A stretch of DNA of 64,000 bases from CAYMPH01 sp964392365. GTDB lineage: Bacteria; Spirochaetota; UBA4802; UBA5550. The notes below the pieces were generated by a model, which saw only the letters and a program-made list of their open reading frames with translations, did not search any database and was not told the origin of the DNA. Made by a program: the position numbers and the translations under genes. This document shows, one piece after another, positions 52,305 through 62,110 of this stretch (position 1 is the first letter of the stretch; each line of letters opens with the position of its first letter). The stretch covers positions 62,001-126,000 of the forward strand of contig CAYMPH010000004.1 of the NCBI GenBank assembly GCA_964392365.1. The letters are read 5' to 3'.

Positions 52305-52619
52305 GATTTTTTCAACACTCAACAATAATTTGTTTTATGAATTTATAAATTAACTCTGCAACAGCTGCTGTGTTGACATACCACACTGCGGAAAAGTTAT
52401 TATTTAATTGTATTTACGGTTAAAATTATTTCAATAACAAATTTATATAACAGAAATTTATTATTGCATGTAAAAAAAAATCCCCAGCATTTAATGTATT
52501 CTTTTATTGCATGAGATTTGGTTTACCAGATGTTCCGGATATAAAATCAAAAGTGATGATGAATCATGTGCAAGCTCATGCCGGGAATAATAATATAATT
52601 ATATGAAATATTTTTTTAA
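52305..52619. other. 315-base AT-rich intergenic region
   Basis: I see no gene, repeat shared with the rest of the window, or clear terminator. A short CAACAGCTGCTGTGTTG inverted repeat at about 52359 is the only structure and is too small to call. Confidence 0.5.
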
Positions 52620-52961
52620 TCATGCAGAAAATGATTTTAATGCTTCGTCTTCGCTCTCGTAAATTTCTATCAATGAAGATAATTCAGTTACTTCTGCTAT
52701 TCTTTTTACAATATTTCTCAGGCAGCAGAGTTTAATTATTTTATTCTTTTTATTAACCATATTTTTTGCATTAGCAATAATCCTAATGCCGTTACTTGAC
52801 ATTGAATTTACATCTTCAAAGTTCAGTAAAAAATTGAATTCAAGCTTATTATTAATAATTTCGTTAAGCTCTTCTTCAACTATCCTTGAAAGCGAGGAAT
52901 CCAGTTTCCCGCTTAAATACACAATAACAATATCACCTGTTTCTTTTGTTTTAATATTCAT
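52620..52961 (-). CDS. STAS-domain protein, anti-sigma-factor-antagonist type
   Basis: 113 residues filling one STAS domain: an initial strand GDIVIVYLSGKLDSS, then NFLLNFEDVNSMSSNGIRII, where the Ser pair marks the phosphorylation site of SpoIIAA-like proteins. It would be phosphorylated by a serine kinase and bind partner-switching regulators. No kinase, phosphatase or sigma factor is adjacent, so its partner is elsewhere. The ribosome site is weak. Confidence 0.85.
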   Translation of the reverse strand: MNIKTKETGDIVIVYLSGKLDSSLSRIVEEELNEIINNKLEFNFLLNFEDVNSMSSNGIRIIANAKNMVNKKNKIIKLCCLRNIVKRIAEVTELSSLIEIYESEDEALKSFSA

Positions 52962-53133
52962 TTATATTCACTTTTATTTAAATTATATATTTTTTTTTGT
53001 ACTAATAATAGACAGTACTAAACAGTCAATTATTTTTTATTTTTTATAACAATAATATAATTTTTCAACATTATAAATAAATAGTTGGAATTATTACAAA
53101 AATGTGATGGTGGAAAAATTAATATGTATTTTA

Positions 53134-56100
53134 TTACAATTTCAATTCACGCTTTTTCCATAGAAGATAAATTGCAGGATACACAAGCAGTTCCATAATA
53201 AAAGATGTGAAGAGTCCGCCGACCATTGGTGCAGCAATACGTTTCATAACATCAGCACCTGTACCCATTGACCACATTATAGGCATAAGTCCCATGGATG
53301 CAGCCATTACAGTCATTATTTTCGGTCGGATTCTTTTTACTGCTCCATGAATAATCGCTTCTTTCAGTTCATACATATTATTGAGCAGGCCTTTCTTTTT
53401 CGCATCATCATATGACAGGTCAAGAAACAGGAGCATAAACACGCCTGTTTCAGCATCAAGTCCCATAAGGGCAATCATTCCCACCCAAACAGCAATTGAT
53501 GTATTATAACCGAGTAGATATAAAAGCCATACTGCTCCAACAACAGAAAATGGAACAGCAAGCATAACAACACTTGCTTTAAAAGCAGATTTTGTATTCA
53601 TAAACAGAAGAACAAAAATTAAAAGTATTGTAAGAGGAAGAACAATTTTTAGACGTTCCCTTACACGTTCCATGTTTTCATACTGCCCGCTCCAAATAAG
53701 GTTGTACCCGACAGGAAGTTTAATATGATTTTTAACATTTTTTTTTGCATCTTCCACATATGATCCTACATCCCGGTCAGCAATATCAACATATACATAT
53801 CCGGCCAGCTTACCGTTTTCATCACGGATCATTGCAGGGCCGTTTGCAAGTTTTATTGAAGCCAGTTCACGCAAAGGGACCTGTACGCCTTTCCTGGTTG
53901 TAACAAGAACACGCTCAAGCTGATCAACTTCAACACGCAGATCCCTCGGGTAACGCACGCTGATCGAATATCGTTCCCTGCCCTCAATGGTTGTAGATAC
54001 TGTATCTCCGCCGATGGCGCTCATTATCACCTGCTGAAAATCATCAATGGAAAATCCATACCTTGCGAGAGTTTCCCTTCTCGGAGTAATGTCCACATAA
54101 TATCCGCCGCTAACCCTTTCTGAAAAAACAGAACGGGTTCCCTTCACGTCTTTTAAAATAGTTTCGATTTCACCGCCTACACGCTGTATTTCCTCAAGAT
54201 CGGAACCGAAAATTTTAATTCCCACAGGAGTACGCACACCTGTTGTAAGCATATCAATACGTCCCTTGATAGGCATAGTCCAGGCATTACTGTTTCCTGG
54301 GATCTGAAGCTGCGCATCCATAAGTGCTATTAGTTCATCATATGATATTTTATCCGGCCACACATGACGGAACAGCCATTTAAGAGGCGACGGAGCCCAT
54401 GATGAATACCAGCGTTTCTTTTCGCGCCACTCGGACTGGGGTTTTAAAACAATTGTTGTTTCCATCATTGAAAACGGAGCCGGGTCTGTTGATGTATCAG
54501 CGCGCCCGGCTTTGCCGAATACAGTATCAACCTCAGGAAAAGATGCCAGCACCCTGTCCTGAACCAGAAGCAGATTTCTTGCTTCTGTAACTGAAATTCC
54601 AGGTAAAGTTGTAGGCATATAGAGAACAGTTCCTTCGTTAAGAGGAGGCATGAATTCAGAACCAAGTTTTAAATAAACCGGTATGGTTAATAAAACAATA
54701 AGCACAGCTCCGCTGATTACTTTTACCGGATTATCCAGAACCCACCTGCATGGGCCTTCATATAATCTGAAAAGGATTTTGCTTACAGGATGACGGTCTT
54801 CCTGATAATAAGTTCCTACAAACACTGTGTTTAATATACGGGCAAGCCATAGAGGCTTAATTTTAAAAGGATCAACACGGCTGAACAGCATCCGTATTGC
54901 AGGATCAAGTGTTACAGCAAGGAGTGCAGCCAGAGCTATAGTAAGAGTTTTTGTCCAGGCCAGAGGAGTGAAAAGCCGTCCTTCCTGATCCACAAGTGTA
55001 AAAACAGGAAGAAATGCAACTGCAATTACAAGCAGAGAAAAAAATACTGATGGCCCGACTTCCATAAGAGCTTCAAGACGCACAGAATGGAAATCCCCTT
55101 TGCGGCCGTCCTCAATCCAGTGCTCAATTTTTTTATATGCATTTTCAACCTCAACAATAGCGCCGTCGACCAGAACCCCAATTGATATAGCAATTCCGGC
55201 TAAACTCATAATGTTCGATGATATGCCGAAAAAATACATTGGAATAAAAGCTAGTGCAACAGAAATCGGAATAGTCATTATAGGAACAAGTGCAGACGGG
55301 AAATGCCATAGAAAAAAAAGTATTACTATGCTAACAATGATCATTTCAATAAGAAGGTCTTCTTTAAGATTATCTATAGATTTATTTATAAGTTCAGATC
55401 TGTCATATACTGCTTTTATCTCCACGCCTTCAGGGAGAGAAGATTTCAAATCTTCAATTTTTTCCTTAACCCGTCTAATAACATTAAGTGCGTTTTCGCC
55501 GTGCCGCATAACTACAATACCGCCGACAACATCGCCCTGCCCGTTATATTCTGCAAGACCTCTGCGGATCTGCGGGCCGAGAGTAACAGTTGCAACATTT
55601 TCAAGGAAAACAGGCGTTCCTTCGTTTTCTTTTACAACAATTCTGCCGAGATCGCCTGTATTTTTAACATATCCCTTTGCCCTGACCATGTATTCCCTGC
55701 CGGACCACTCGATAAGTCTTCCGCCTGTTTCATTATTGTTTTTCTTTATTGCATCAGTTATATCCATGACCGAGAGCTTGTAGCTCTGGAGTTTGTTCGG
55801 GTCGATAATAACCTGATACTGTTTTTCATATCCGCCAATTCCTGCTACCTCTGAAACTCCGGGCACGCTCTGAAGAGCATACTTTAAATTCCAGTCCTGG
55901 AATGAGCGCAGGCTCGCAAGATTATGCTTTCCTTTTTTATCGATAAGCGCATACTGATACACCCAACCTACGCCTGAAGCATCAGGGCCCATTTCAGTTT
56001 TAACGCCTGCAGGAAGGCTCCCCTGTATTTTAGAAAGATATTCAATTACACGGCTGCGAGCCCAGTAGATGTCCGTGCCGTCATTAAAGATTACATACAC

Positions 56101-56373
56101 ATATGAAAACCCGAAATCGCTGTAGCCGCGGATCGCCTTAACCTTCGGGGCTCCAAGCAGAGCCGAGATTATCGGATATGTGACCTGATCCTCGATTATG
56201 TCCGGGCTTCTGTCCCATTTTGTATATATTATTACCTGTGTATCAGATAAATCCGGAATTGCATCGAGAGGGATATTATACATTGCAAAAAGGCCGTAAG
56301 AAACTGCAGCAAATGTGAGAAGTATCACAAGCAGTTTATTATGTGCGGAAAATGATATTATTTTTCTTATCAT
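53134..56373 (-). CDS. cusA: Heavy-metal RND efflux pump inner-membrane protein, CusA/CzcA family
   Basis: 1079 residues, full length for HME-RND pumps, with 12 membrane helices in two groups around large periplasmic loops. Family motifs: N-terminal SYGLFAMYNIPLDAIPDLSD, then GVLVDGAIVEVENAYKKIE with the conserved Asp and Glu of the proton relay, and GMIALMGLDAETGVFM. It exports metal ions from periplasm or cytoplasm using proton flow. It is the last gene of the order YHS, outer-membrane channel, adaptor, pump. A 140-bp inverted-repeat element separates it from the adaptor gene. Cu/Ag is more likely than Zn/Co/Cd given the adaptor, but not certain. Confidence 0.94.
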   Translation of the reverse strand: MIRKIISFSAHNKLLVILLTFAAVSYGLFAMYNIPLDAIPDLSDTQVIIYTKWDRSPDIIEDQVTYPIISALLGAPKVKAIRGYSDFGFSYVYVIFNDGTDIYWARSRVIEYLSKIQGSLPAGVKTEMGPDASGVGWVYQYALIDKKGKHNLASLRSFQDWNLKYALQSVPGVSEVAGIGGYEKQYQVIIDPNKLQSYKLSVMDITDAIKKNNNETGGRLIEWSGREYMVRAKGYVKNTGDLGRIVVKENEGTPVFLENVATVTLGPQIRRGLAEYNGQGDVVGGIVVMRHGENALNVIRRVKEKIEDLKSSLPEGVEIKAVYDRSELINKSIDNLKEDLLIEMIIVSIVILFFLWHFPSALVPIMTIPISVALAFIPMYFFGISSNIMSLAGIAISIGVLVDGAIVEVENAYKKIEHWIEDGRKGDFHSVRLEALMEVGPSVFFSLLVIAVAFLPVFTLVDQEGRLFTPLAWTKTLTIALAALLAVTLDPAIRMLFSRVDPFKIKPLWLARILNTVFVGTYYQEDRHPVSKILFRLYEGPCRWVLDNPVKVISGAVLIVLLTIPVYLKLGSEFMPPLNEGTVLYMPTTLPGISVTEARNLLLVQDRVLASFPEVDTVFGKAGRADTSTDPAPFSMMETTIVLKPQSEWREKKRWYSSWAPSPLKWLFRHVWPDKISYDELIALMDAQLQIPGNSNAWTMPIKGRIDMLTTGVRTPVGIKIFGSDLEEIQRVGGEIETILKDVKGTRSVFSERVSGGYYVDITPRRETLARYGFSIDDFQQVIMSAIGGDTVSTTIEGRERYSISVRYPRDLRVEVDQLERVLVTTRKGVQVPLRELASIKLANGPAMIRDENGKLAGYVYVDIADRDVGSYVEDAKKNVKNHIKLPVGYNLIWSGQYENMERVRERLKIVLPLTILLIFVLLFMNTKSAFKASVVMLAVPFSVVGAVWLLYLLGYNTSIAVWVGMIALMGLDAETGVFMLLFLDLSYDDAKKKGLLNNMYELKEAIIHGAVKRIRPKIMTVMAASMGLMPIMWSMGTGADVMKRIAAPMVGGLFTSFIMELLVYPAIYLLWKKRELKL

Positions 56374-56418
56374 GAGATACTTACTCTAATTAATTGAAAA
56401 TTTATATTAATTGGATAA

Positions 56419-56558
56419 GTGTAAGAACAGGGGATAATGAGATATAAGAGATCAGGGAGATTTTTATTTTTCATATAGTTATAATACCATGCATCTCTTT
56501 TTTTATATCTTTTATCCCCATTATCTCATCCATCTCTTAAATCCCCTCATTCTTACAC
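56419..56558. repeat. 140-bp inverted-repeat element between adaptor and pump genes
   Basis: GTGTAAGAA (56419-56427) matches the reverse complement of TTCTTACAC (56550-56558). Inside, AGGGGAT, ATAATGAGAT and AAGAGAT pair with complementary stretches near the other end, so the unit is a long imperfect palindrome. It is non-coding, and different from the TATAGC family. It lies inside the efflux operon and could lower cusA relative to the upstream genes. Confidence 0.65.
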
Positions 56559-56572
56559 ATATTTTATTAAAA

Positions 56573-57946
56573 TTAGTGATTGTGCCCTTCGCCTGCTTCC
56601 TTCAAGGCAGCCTTTAGTGAAGACTCGGAGTCCACAAGGAAATTCGCTGAAGTTACAACGCGTTCAAATTCCTTTATTCCTGATATGACTTCATAATATC
56701 CGTCGCTGGATAGTATGCCCACTTTAATCTCATAAGGAACGATTAAATCTCCTTTGCCTTCTATGAAAACGTAATCCCTGGTGCCGGTTCTCATTACAGC
56801 TTTTTCCGGCACAGTGAGTTTTACTCCTACAGAATAGGTAAGCTTCGCATCACCATACATATTCGGTTTTAAAACAACATCCTTATTTGGAATTTCAACT
56901 CTTGCCTTCATTGTGCGGGTTTCCTGGCTCAGGAATGGATTCAGAAAACTTATCTTTCCCCTGAACAATTTTCCATTCCAGTATGAAAGCGTAACTTCAA
57001 CCGGCATTCCCACCTTTACATACGGAAGGTCGGTTTCATATATATCTATCTCTCCCCACACCCTTGAAAGATCAACTATGACCATAAGAGCATCATTCAT
57101 TGCAATCTTCTGCCCCTGGAGAACCATCTTTTCAGTGACATACCCGGATGAAGGCGCAACCAGAGTCACGGCTCTTTCAATCATGCCTGTGGTTTTTATT
57201 TTTTCTATCTGTAAGTGTGATATATCAAGAAGCCTGAGCCTTTCAGCCGCAGCTTTTTCTATTTCTCCAATACTTGCAGCCATGCCCGGATCATTTGCAA
57301 ATTTTTCCTTTGATTTTATTGCTGATAAATATTCCTGTTGTGCAGAAAGAATTTCCGGGCTGTATATCGACATAAGCGGACTGCCTTTGGAAACAAACTG
57401 CCCGGTCTGGTTTACGTAAAGTTTTTCAACCCAGCCGTTTACCTTTGTTGTAACTTTATGCATGCGTGTTTCATCAGGAACAATCCGCACAGAAGTTCGT
57501 ATTTCCCTATTAATATTTCTCATTTCAACATCACCGAATGATATGCCTGTCAGTTCACGCTTTTCCTTTGATATTGAAACCGGTGCCAGGCCAACAGGAG
57601 AATTTTCATCTTCGTCTTTCACTTCAAAAGGAATCATTTCCATTCCCATGGAATCTTTCCCGGGCTTATCGCTTATTTCATTTGGATTCATTGATGATTT
57701 GTAAATGGTCCTCTTTGCTTTTTTCACGGATGATTTATCATCTTTTTTTAACGGAACAAGTTTCATTCCGCAGATCGGGCAGTCACCGGGCTTGTCCTGA
57801 ACTATCTGAGGATGCATGGGGCATGTATAGAGCTGCTTCTGCTCATCTTTGTGATCGTGGCCGATTGGAATATATTTTGAAACAAAATATCCTCCGACAC
57901 TTACGATTAAAAGCGCGATCAGGATTCCTTTTATTTTTGTCCCCAT
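56573..57946 (-). CDS. cusB: RND efflux periplasmic adaptor, CusB type with heavy-metal-binding domains
   Basis: 457 residues. An N-terminal membrane segment (about 7-27) is followed by a heavy-metal-binding domain YTCPMHPQIVQDKPGDCPIC (about 40-65) and a second degenerate one with KDSMGMEMIPF (about 80-108). A membrane-fusion core follows, with VNGWVEKLYVNQTGQFVSKG (biotinyl-lipoyl-like), a helical hairpin near 200-260 and beta-barrel parts, ending in a His-containing tail EGHNH. It bridges CusA and the outer-membrane channel and passes metal. It overlaps the channel gene by 16 bases. Confidence 0.93.
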   Translation of the reverse strand: MGTKIKGILIALLIVSVGGYFVSKYIPIGHDHKDEQKQLYTCPMHPQIVQDKPGDCPICGMKLVPLKKDDKSSVKKAKRTIYKSSMNPNEISDKPGKDSMGMEMIPFEVKDEDENSPVGLAPVSISKEKRELTGISFGDVEMRNINREIRTSVRIVPDETRMHKVTTKVNGWVEKLYVNQTGQFVSKGSPLMSIYSPEILSAQQEYLSAIKSKEKFANDPGMAASIGEIEKAAAERLRLLDISHLQIEKIKTTGMIERAVTLVAPSSGYVTEKMVLQGQKIAMNDALMVIVDLSRVWGEIDIYETDLPYVKVGMPVEVTLSYWNGKLFRGKISFLNPFLSQETRTMKARVEIPNKDVVLKPNMYGDAKLTYSVGVKLTVPEKAVMRTGTRDYVFIEGKGDLIVPYEIKVGILSSDGYYEVISGIKEFERVVTSANFLVDSESSLKAALKEAGEGHNH

Positions 57947-59184
57947 GGCACCACCTCTACACCCATCAGGGCATTTAACTCAGAAAATGAAATATAATAT
58001 TCCTTAACCGCCATAACAAGCTCCTTCTTATAACGCAGAAGCATTCTAACATTATCAATTACAGGCATGATCTCAACAGCACTCGAGCGGTATCGTGCAA
58101 GATTTGTTTCAAGAGCAAGCTTAGTCTGTGGTATGAGCTTATCCTGATACAGGCGGAACAGATCGCGCCATCTCGAAAGCTGGCTGAGCTGAATTTCAGT
58201 ACGCGCATTTATATCATTGAGCTTATCCTGATACAGATTTTTCTGTGAAGCGAATTTCTTCTTTGATTCTTCAATCATCGGCATATTTTTTTTCCAGAAC
58301 CATACCGGTATTGAAAAGGTAACCATACCTGAAAGCATATCATCGCGTTTCATTACCGGTGTGCTGTCCCTCTGCATGTATGAAAGCCCGAGTTCCATAT
58401 TCGGAATATATTCCATCTGTTTCTGGGAAATTTCCATTCTGCTGATTTCAGTATCTATCAGAATCATCCTCAGTTCGGGATTTGAGTTGAGTATTTCCTT
58501 GTGAACTGCATCAACTGATAATTCCCTGAAATCGGGCTCAGGGAGTTCATATATATTCACATCAACTTTGCGGCCGATAAAATAATTTATCTTCAGCTCG
58601 GTTTCTTTCTGCTTCTGTTTTAAATTTATAATTTCCTCATCTATCATATTTGATTCTATTTTTGATTTTATTACATTGGAAATGCTTCCCATTCCGGATT
58701 TCGCAGCAGCCACTTCACTGTCTATTACAAGATTAATCTGCTGTTTGATTTCATCAAGAATTTTTATCGATGACCTCAGATACACAAGCTCGTATATATT
58801 CATCCGGACCTGGTGTGAAGTCATGACCTTTTCAGATTTAATTTTTATTCTGGATTTGGAATATTCTTTAACTGCAATGCTTTCTTTATATCCGAGCTTG
58901 CCAAGCGGAATCATCTGAGTAAGACCGAATTCCTTTGAAGTCATGTCTTCCGAAGTAAAAGAAAAAGTTGAAAGAGGAACATTATTGAAACCCAGTTTTA
59001 ATTTTGGGTCATCAATAGCATTACTCTGGGGAATTCTCTTTTTAATCATTTCAGATTCAGCTTCCATTGCTTTAATGCGCTGATTTTCTGAAATGGTTAT
59101 ATTCTGCAATTCAACTATTGGATTAATTTCACTGTAAACAGCGCTTTGAGTTACTAAAAGCATTATAAAAAGAATTTCCTTCAT
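57931..59184 (-). CDS. cusC: TolC/CusC-type outer-membrane efflux channel
   Basis: 417 residues with a signal peptide (about 1-18). It holds two repeated long-helix regions typical of outer-membrane efflux proteins: ENQRIKAMEAESEMIKKRIP opens the first and SRMEISQKQMEYIPNMELGL the second, separated by short strand segments that form the barrel. It is somewhat shorter than E. coli CusC. It provides the exit duct for the metal pump. GAGGT precedes the ATG. It overlaps cusB by 16 bases, so translation is coupled. Confidence 0.9.
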   Translation of the reverse strand: MKEILFIMLLVTQSAVYSEINPIVELQNITISENQRIKAMEAESEMIKKRIPQSNAIDDPKLKLGFNNVPLSTFSFTSEDMTSKEFGLTQMIPLGKLGYKESIAVKEYSKSRIKIKSEKVMTSHQVRMNIYELVYLRSSIKILDEIKQQINLVIDSEVAAAKSGMGSISNVIKSKIESNMIDEEIINLKQKQKETELKINYFIGRKVDVNIYELPEPDFRELSVDAVHKEILNSNPELRMILIDTEISRMEISQKQMEYIPNMELGLSYMQRDSTPVMKRDDMLSGMVTFSIPVWFWKKNMPMIEESKKKFASQKNLYQDKLNDINARTEIQLSQLSRWRDLFRLYQDKLIPQTKLALETNLARYRSSAVEIMPVIDNVRMLLRYKKELVMAVKEYYISFSELNALMGVEVVPWGQK

Positions 59185-59282
59185 ATAACCTCATTTACAG
59201 GATTTGACTTAAAATAAGTGATCCGGAAAATTTTAAAAAAACATTCCGGATCATCAATCGTTTTATTAATTTAATAATATTT

Positions 59283-59609
59283 TTATTGTCCGTGCTTATG
59301 CTTGGAATGATCAACAGAACTTTTATCAGTTTCTTTACTGTTTCCCTTTACCGGAGTTTTTTCAAGCGTAACGCCGCTATCTTTTAAAACTTTCATGTAT
59401 TTCCTTGGATTTTTATTAAACTCAGATGGGCAGCCGTCACAGCAGAAATATATCCGGTTTCCCTGATAATCAGTGAAAATATTTTTATTTATCGGATCAC
59501 CCATAACCGGGCACACAGTCTGCGGTTTGGCATTAGCGCTTTGAACATCTGATAAAACAAATACTGAACTAATTGCAATAACAGTCAGTATTGAAAATAA
59601 ATACTTCAT
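59283..59609 (-). CDS. Exported YHS-domain metal-binding protein
   Basis: 108 residues. A signal peptide (about 1-27) is followed by a YHS/TRASH-type domain: TVCPVMGDPINKNIFTDYQG and then IYFCCDGCPSEFNKNPRKYM, giving three or more cysteine ligands. The C-terminus is His-rich (HSKHKHGQ). It likely binds copper or a similar ion in the periplasm and hands it to the efflux complex encoded next. It is the first gene of the operon, with a good promoter upstream. Confidence 0.88.
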   Translation of the reverse strand: MKYLFSILTVIAISSVFVLSDVQSANAKPQTVCPVMGDPINKNIFTDYQGNRIYFCCDGCPSEFNKNPRKYMKVLKDSGVTLEKTPVKGNSKETDKSSVDHSKHKHGQ

Positions 59610-59695
59610 AAAAAACCCCCATTTAAATATTTTTATTATGATTCTTTTTTTATCGATAATTTCATAATTAACCGATAATCACTACCATTTAGATC

Positions 59696-59724
59696 AATTT
59701 AGTAGTATTTCTTTAATTAGTCAA
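59696..59724 (-). promoter_or_regulatory. Sigma70-like promoter of the metal-efflux operon
   Basis: On the minus strand TTGACT (59724-59719) and TAAATT (59701-59696) are separated by 17 bases, a good -35 and a fair -10. Transcription would start near 59689, about 80 bases before the YHS gene. An imperfect palindrome (ATCGATAATT..AATTAACCGAT, 59652-59676) lies just downstream and might bind a metal-responsive repressor. Confidence 0.5.
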
Positions 59725-59828
59725 GTCCATTTAAAAAAGTTACTGAAAAAACCATTAAAGTCAATGAATAATAAATAAATCCGGGGTTTATGAAGAATAA
59801 TTTATGGATTATAAGTAAATAATACAGA

Positions 59829-60467
59829 CTATTTCTTAAATAAAACAAACCCTGATGGATTTATCGATCCTCCGCCAAGAGCCATATAGCCAAGTCCGAT
59901 ATAAAGATTCCCGTTTATTTTCCGGATTTCGTCTCGCATTGAACTGACAATAATATCATTATTAAAAGATTTATAAATCAGATGATATGAATCTTTATTA
60001 TCATATACGGATTTTCCAATATGCGTTTTCATCTTACGCTCAAGCACCCTTTCAATTGCTGATCCGGCGTTGTCATGTTTATTAATAAAGATATTATAGC
60101 CCTCGCCTTCATTATTTTTTAACTTATTAAATTTTTTTCCTACCCATTTACCTTTACCGAAAAAATTATCTGTAAATACCTGAACTGCAGAGGCAAGAAT
60201 TCCCCCGGAATGATTCAACGCAGAATATTCACCACTTATATCATCAGCATCCGGAGCAGGTGCAGAATAATAAAGCTGGATGAAATCCGATTTGGATAAA
60301 GCGAGCACTTTTTGAAAATCAGCTTTTTCCGGAGTACAGCCTAAAATTTCATTCATCGGCTTCCCTGAATATGCTCCGCCCTTCTGGATTATATTTGTGA
60401 TAAAAACAACGGCGATTAGAGCTAAGACAACCCCGATTGCAATAAGACTTTTGTAAAAAAGTTTCAT
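59829..60467 (-). CDS. Membrane-anchored exported protein, unknown function
   Basis: 212 residues. An N-terminal hydrophobic helix (about 8-28) is followed by a soluble extracytoplasmic part with one Cys (LGCTPEKADF). Its C-terminus, GLGYMALGGGSINPSGFVLFKK, is glycine-rich. AGGAG precedes the ATG. I recognise no domain; the compact alpha/beta composition suggests a binding or enzymatic domain. It is followed upstream by the DUF362 gene (same strand, 74 bases), so it may share that transcript. Confidence 0.7.
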   Translation of the reverse strand: MKLFYKSLIAIGVVLALIAVVFITNIIQKGGAYSGKPMNEILGCTPEKADFQKVLALSKSDFIQLYYSAPAPDADDISGEYSALNHSGGILASAVQVFTDNFFGKGKWVGKKFNKLKNNEGEGYNIFINKHDNAGSAIERVLERKMKTHIGKSVYDNKDSYHLIYKSFNNDIIVSSMRDEIRKINGNLYIGLGYMALGGGSINPSGFVLFKK

Positions 60468-60541
60468 TATTTTTCTCCTTCTGACAAAACTTTTAATTTT
60501 ATTTAAACAATGTTATATCTGGAAATACTAAAACTGTAATA

Positions 60542-61954
60542 TCATAATCTTTTCATTATTCCTTTCTTTAAAAAATGGATGACATCCTGTAAATATCTTC
60601 CATTGATAATTTTCATAAATGATGCTATCAGCATATTGCCGGCAAGAGGCAGCACCTGTGATGGTGAATATAGGGGCGTAGGTATCCCAAGCCTTCCACG
60701 GATTGTCTGCGTCAGTTCAACCGCAGTAGTATAACAGCTGTCAATTTTAGTTATTTTCTTTGAGTTTTTTATCTTCGCTTCAGAACAGCTTCCAATTAAA
60801 AAAACCTCCTGCCCTTTCGCATCAATTTCCTTTTTATATTTTCCTACAACCAGAACTGCAGGCTTTGCTTTTGAGAAAGCAGAGCTTCCGGCAAAACGTT
60901 CATTGAAACCGAAAAACATTTTTATGCCCATTACACAGCCGGTAAGACATTTCATATCATCAAGGTTCCTGGCTGATCCCCAGAAAAATCTGATAGGGGA
61001 CTTAAGTCTCTTCAGTTCTTTTTCTATATCCTGCCAGCTGTAAAATTCATCATCATATGGAAGAATTTTTTCTGCATGCCTGTCCAGTTCTTTTAATGAT
61101 TTTATATCTCCAATTAATTTCAATTCTTTAATTGATCCCGGATGATAACCCCGGTCAACCGCTTTTTGAAGATAAGGAACATCCGAAAGATTATATCCGA
61201 GAAGTCTCGCTGCTGCAATATCTACAGCAAGCGGATTAATTCCAATCAGAATCAGCCCGAGACGCCTTGGAGTCGGCACTGCTTCATTGCCCACCCCGAC
61301 GTCAATCGCATCCATGATAATAAAATCAGGATAGCCTACTTCAATGAGATCAACAATTTTATCGTTAAGCATGAAGTCATGCCTTATTGCCCTTTCGTCA
61401 TCGGAGATTATTCCAATATTGAGTTTCACAGATCCTGTCATGGAACTCACGCAGTGACATTTCAGTTTTGGAAGATATACATATGAATCCGCATCAGCCA
61501 TTTTCCTTGCAATCCTGAGATTGTCATGCACCTTACCGCCGATAAATGCGCTTTTCCTTTTTTCTTCATCGATGCAGAATGCTTTTACAGGAATCTTTGA
61601 CAGCCTGTTAACTTCTGAAGTAATTTTATAATAACCGGAATATTTATATGTTAATCTGGTTGGATATCCGATTGCAGTTTTTTCACCCATATCTATGCGG
61701 GAAACGTTTTTCGATTTTGATAAAACGCTGAGCGAAGCTTTAACAAGTGATGGATCTGTATATGCAGTTGAGCCGTATTTCCCTTTTTTAGTCGCATATA
61801 CAACATTCGGCTTTACGAAAATTTTTCCGGAAGGTTTATATCCGAATTCTTTCATGCCATCCTGTATAATGCCTTCTATTTTCTCTATATTATAATCATC
61901 GCAGAATTTAATCAATACCCTGAAATCTTTCCTGTTTTTTTCATTATCCGGCAT
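60542..61954 (-). CDS. DUF362-family protein
   Basis: 470 residues. The pattern KIFVKPNVVY, then YVYLPKLKCHCVSSMTGSVKLNIGII and DFIIMDAIDVGVGNEAVPTPR is characteristic of DUF362 proteins. Many relatives sit beside ferredoxins and redox enzymes. The C-terminal part has several cysteines (LTGCVMG, GSCSEAK, IDSCY) without a clear CX2CX2C cluster. Role unknown. AGGAGG precedes the ATG. It follows the FAD oxidoreductase and ferredoxin genes on the same strand with a 156-base gap. Confidence 0.85.
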   Translation of the reverse strand: MPDNEKNRKDFRVLIKFCDDYNIEKIEGIIQDGMKEFGYKPSGKIFVKPNVVYATKKGKYGSTAYTDPSLVKASLSVLSKSKNVSRIDMGEKTAIGYPTRLTYKYSGYYKITSEVNRLSKIPVKAFCIDEEKRKSAFIGGKVHDNLRIARKMADADSYVYLPKLKCHCVSSMTGSVKLNIGIISDDERAIRHDFMLNDKIVDLIEVGYPDFIIMDAIDVGVGNEAVPTPRRLGLILIGINPLAVDIAAARLLGYNLSDVPYLQKAVDRGYHPGSIKELKLIGDIKSLKELDRHAEKILPYDDEFYSWQDIEKELKRLKSPIRFFWGSARNLDDMKCLTGCVMGIKMFFGFNERFAGSSAFSKAKPAVLVVGKYKKEIDAKGQEVFLIGSCSEAKIKNSKKITKIDSCYTTAVELTQTIRGRLGIPTPLYSPSQVLPLAGNMLIASFMKIINGRYLQDVIHFLKKGIMKRL

Positions 61955-62110
61955 CAGATTCCTCCTATAAATTAATTATTCTGCCGACCTTTATAACTCA
62001 CAGCTTCTCAGCAAATGAATCTTTCATCTTTTTTTATTTTTATAAATGCACTCTTCAACAGTCTGAATTTTAAGATCTCAATCAATAATTTTAAACCATG
62101 ACAATTAATT

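Noticed and set aside
55100..55783. 227-codon frame opposite cusA
   Set aside because: Antisense to conserved RND helices; Ser/Thr/Ile-rich composition typical of shadow frames.
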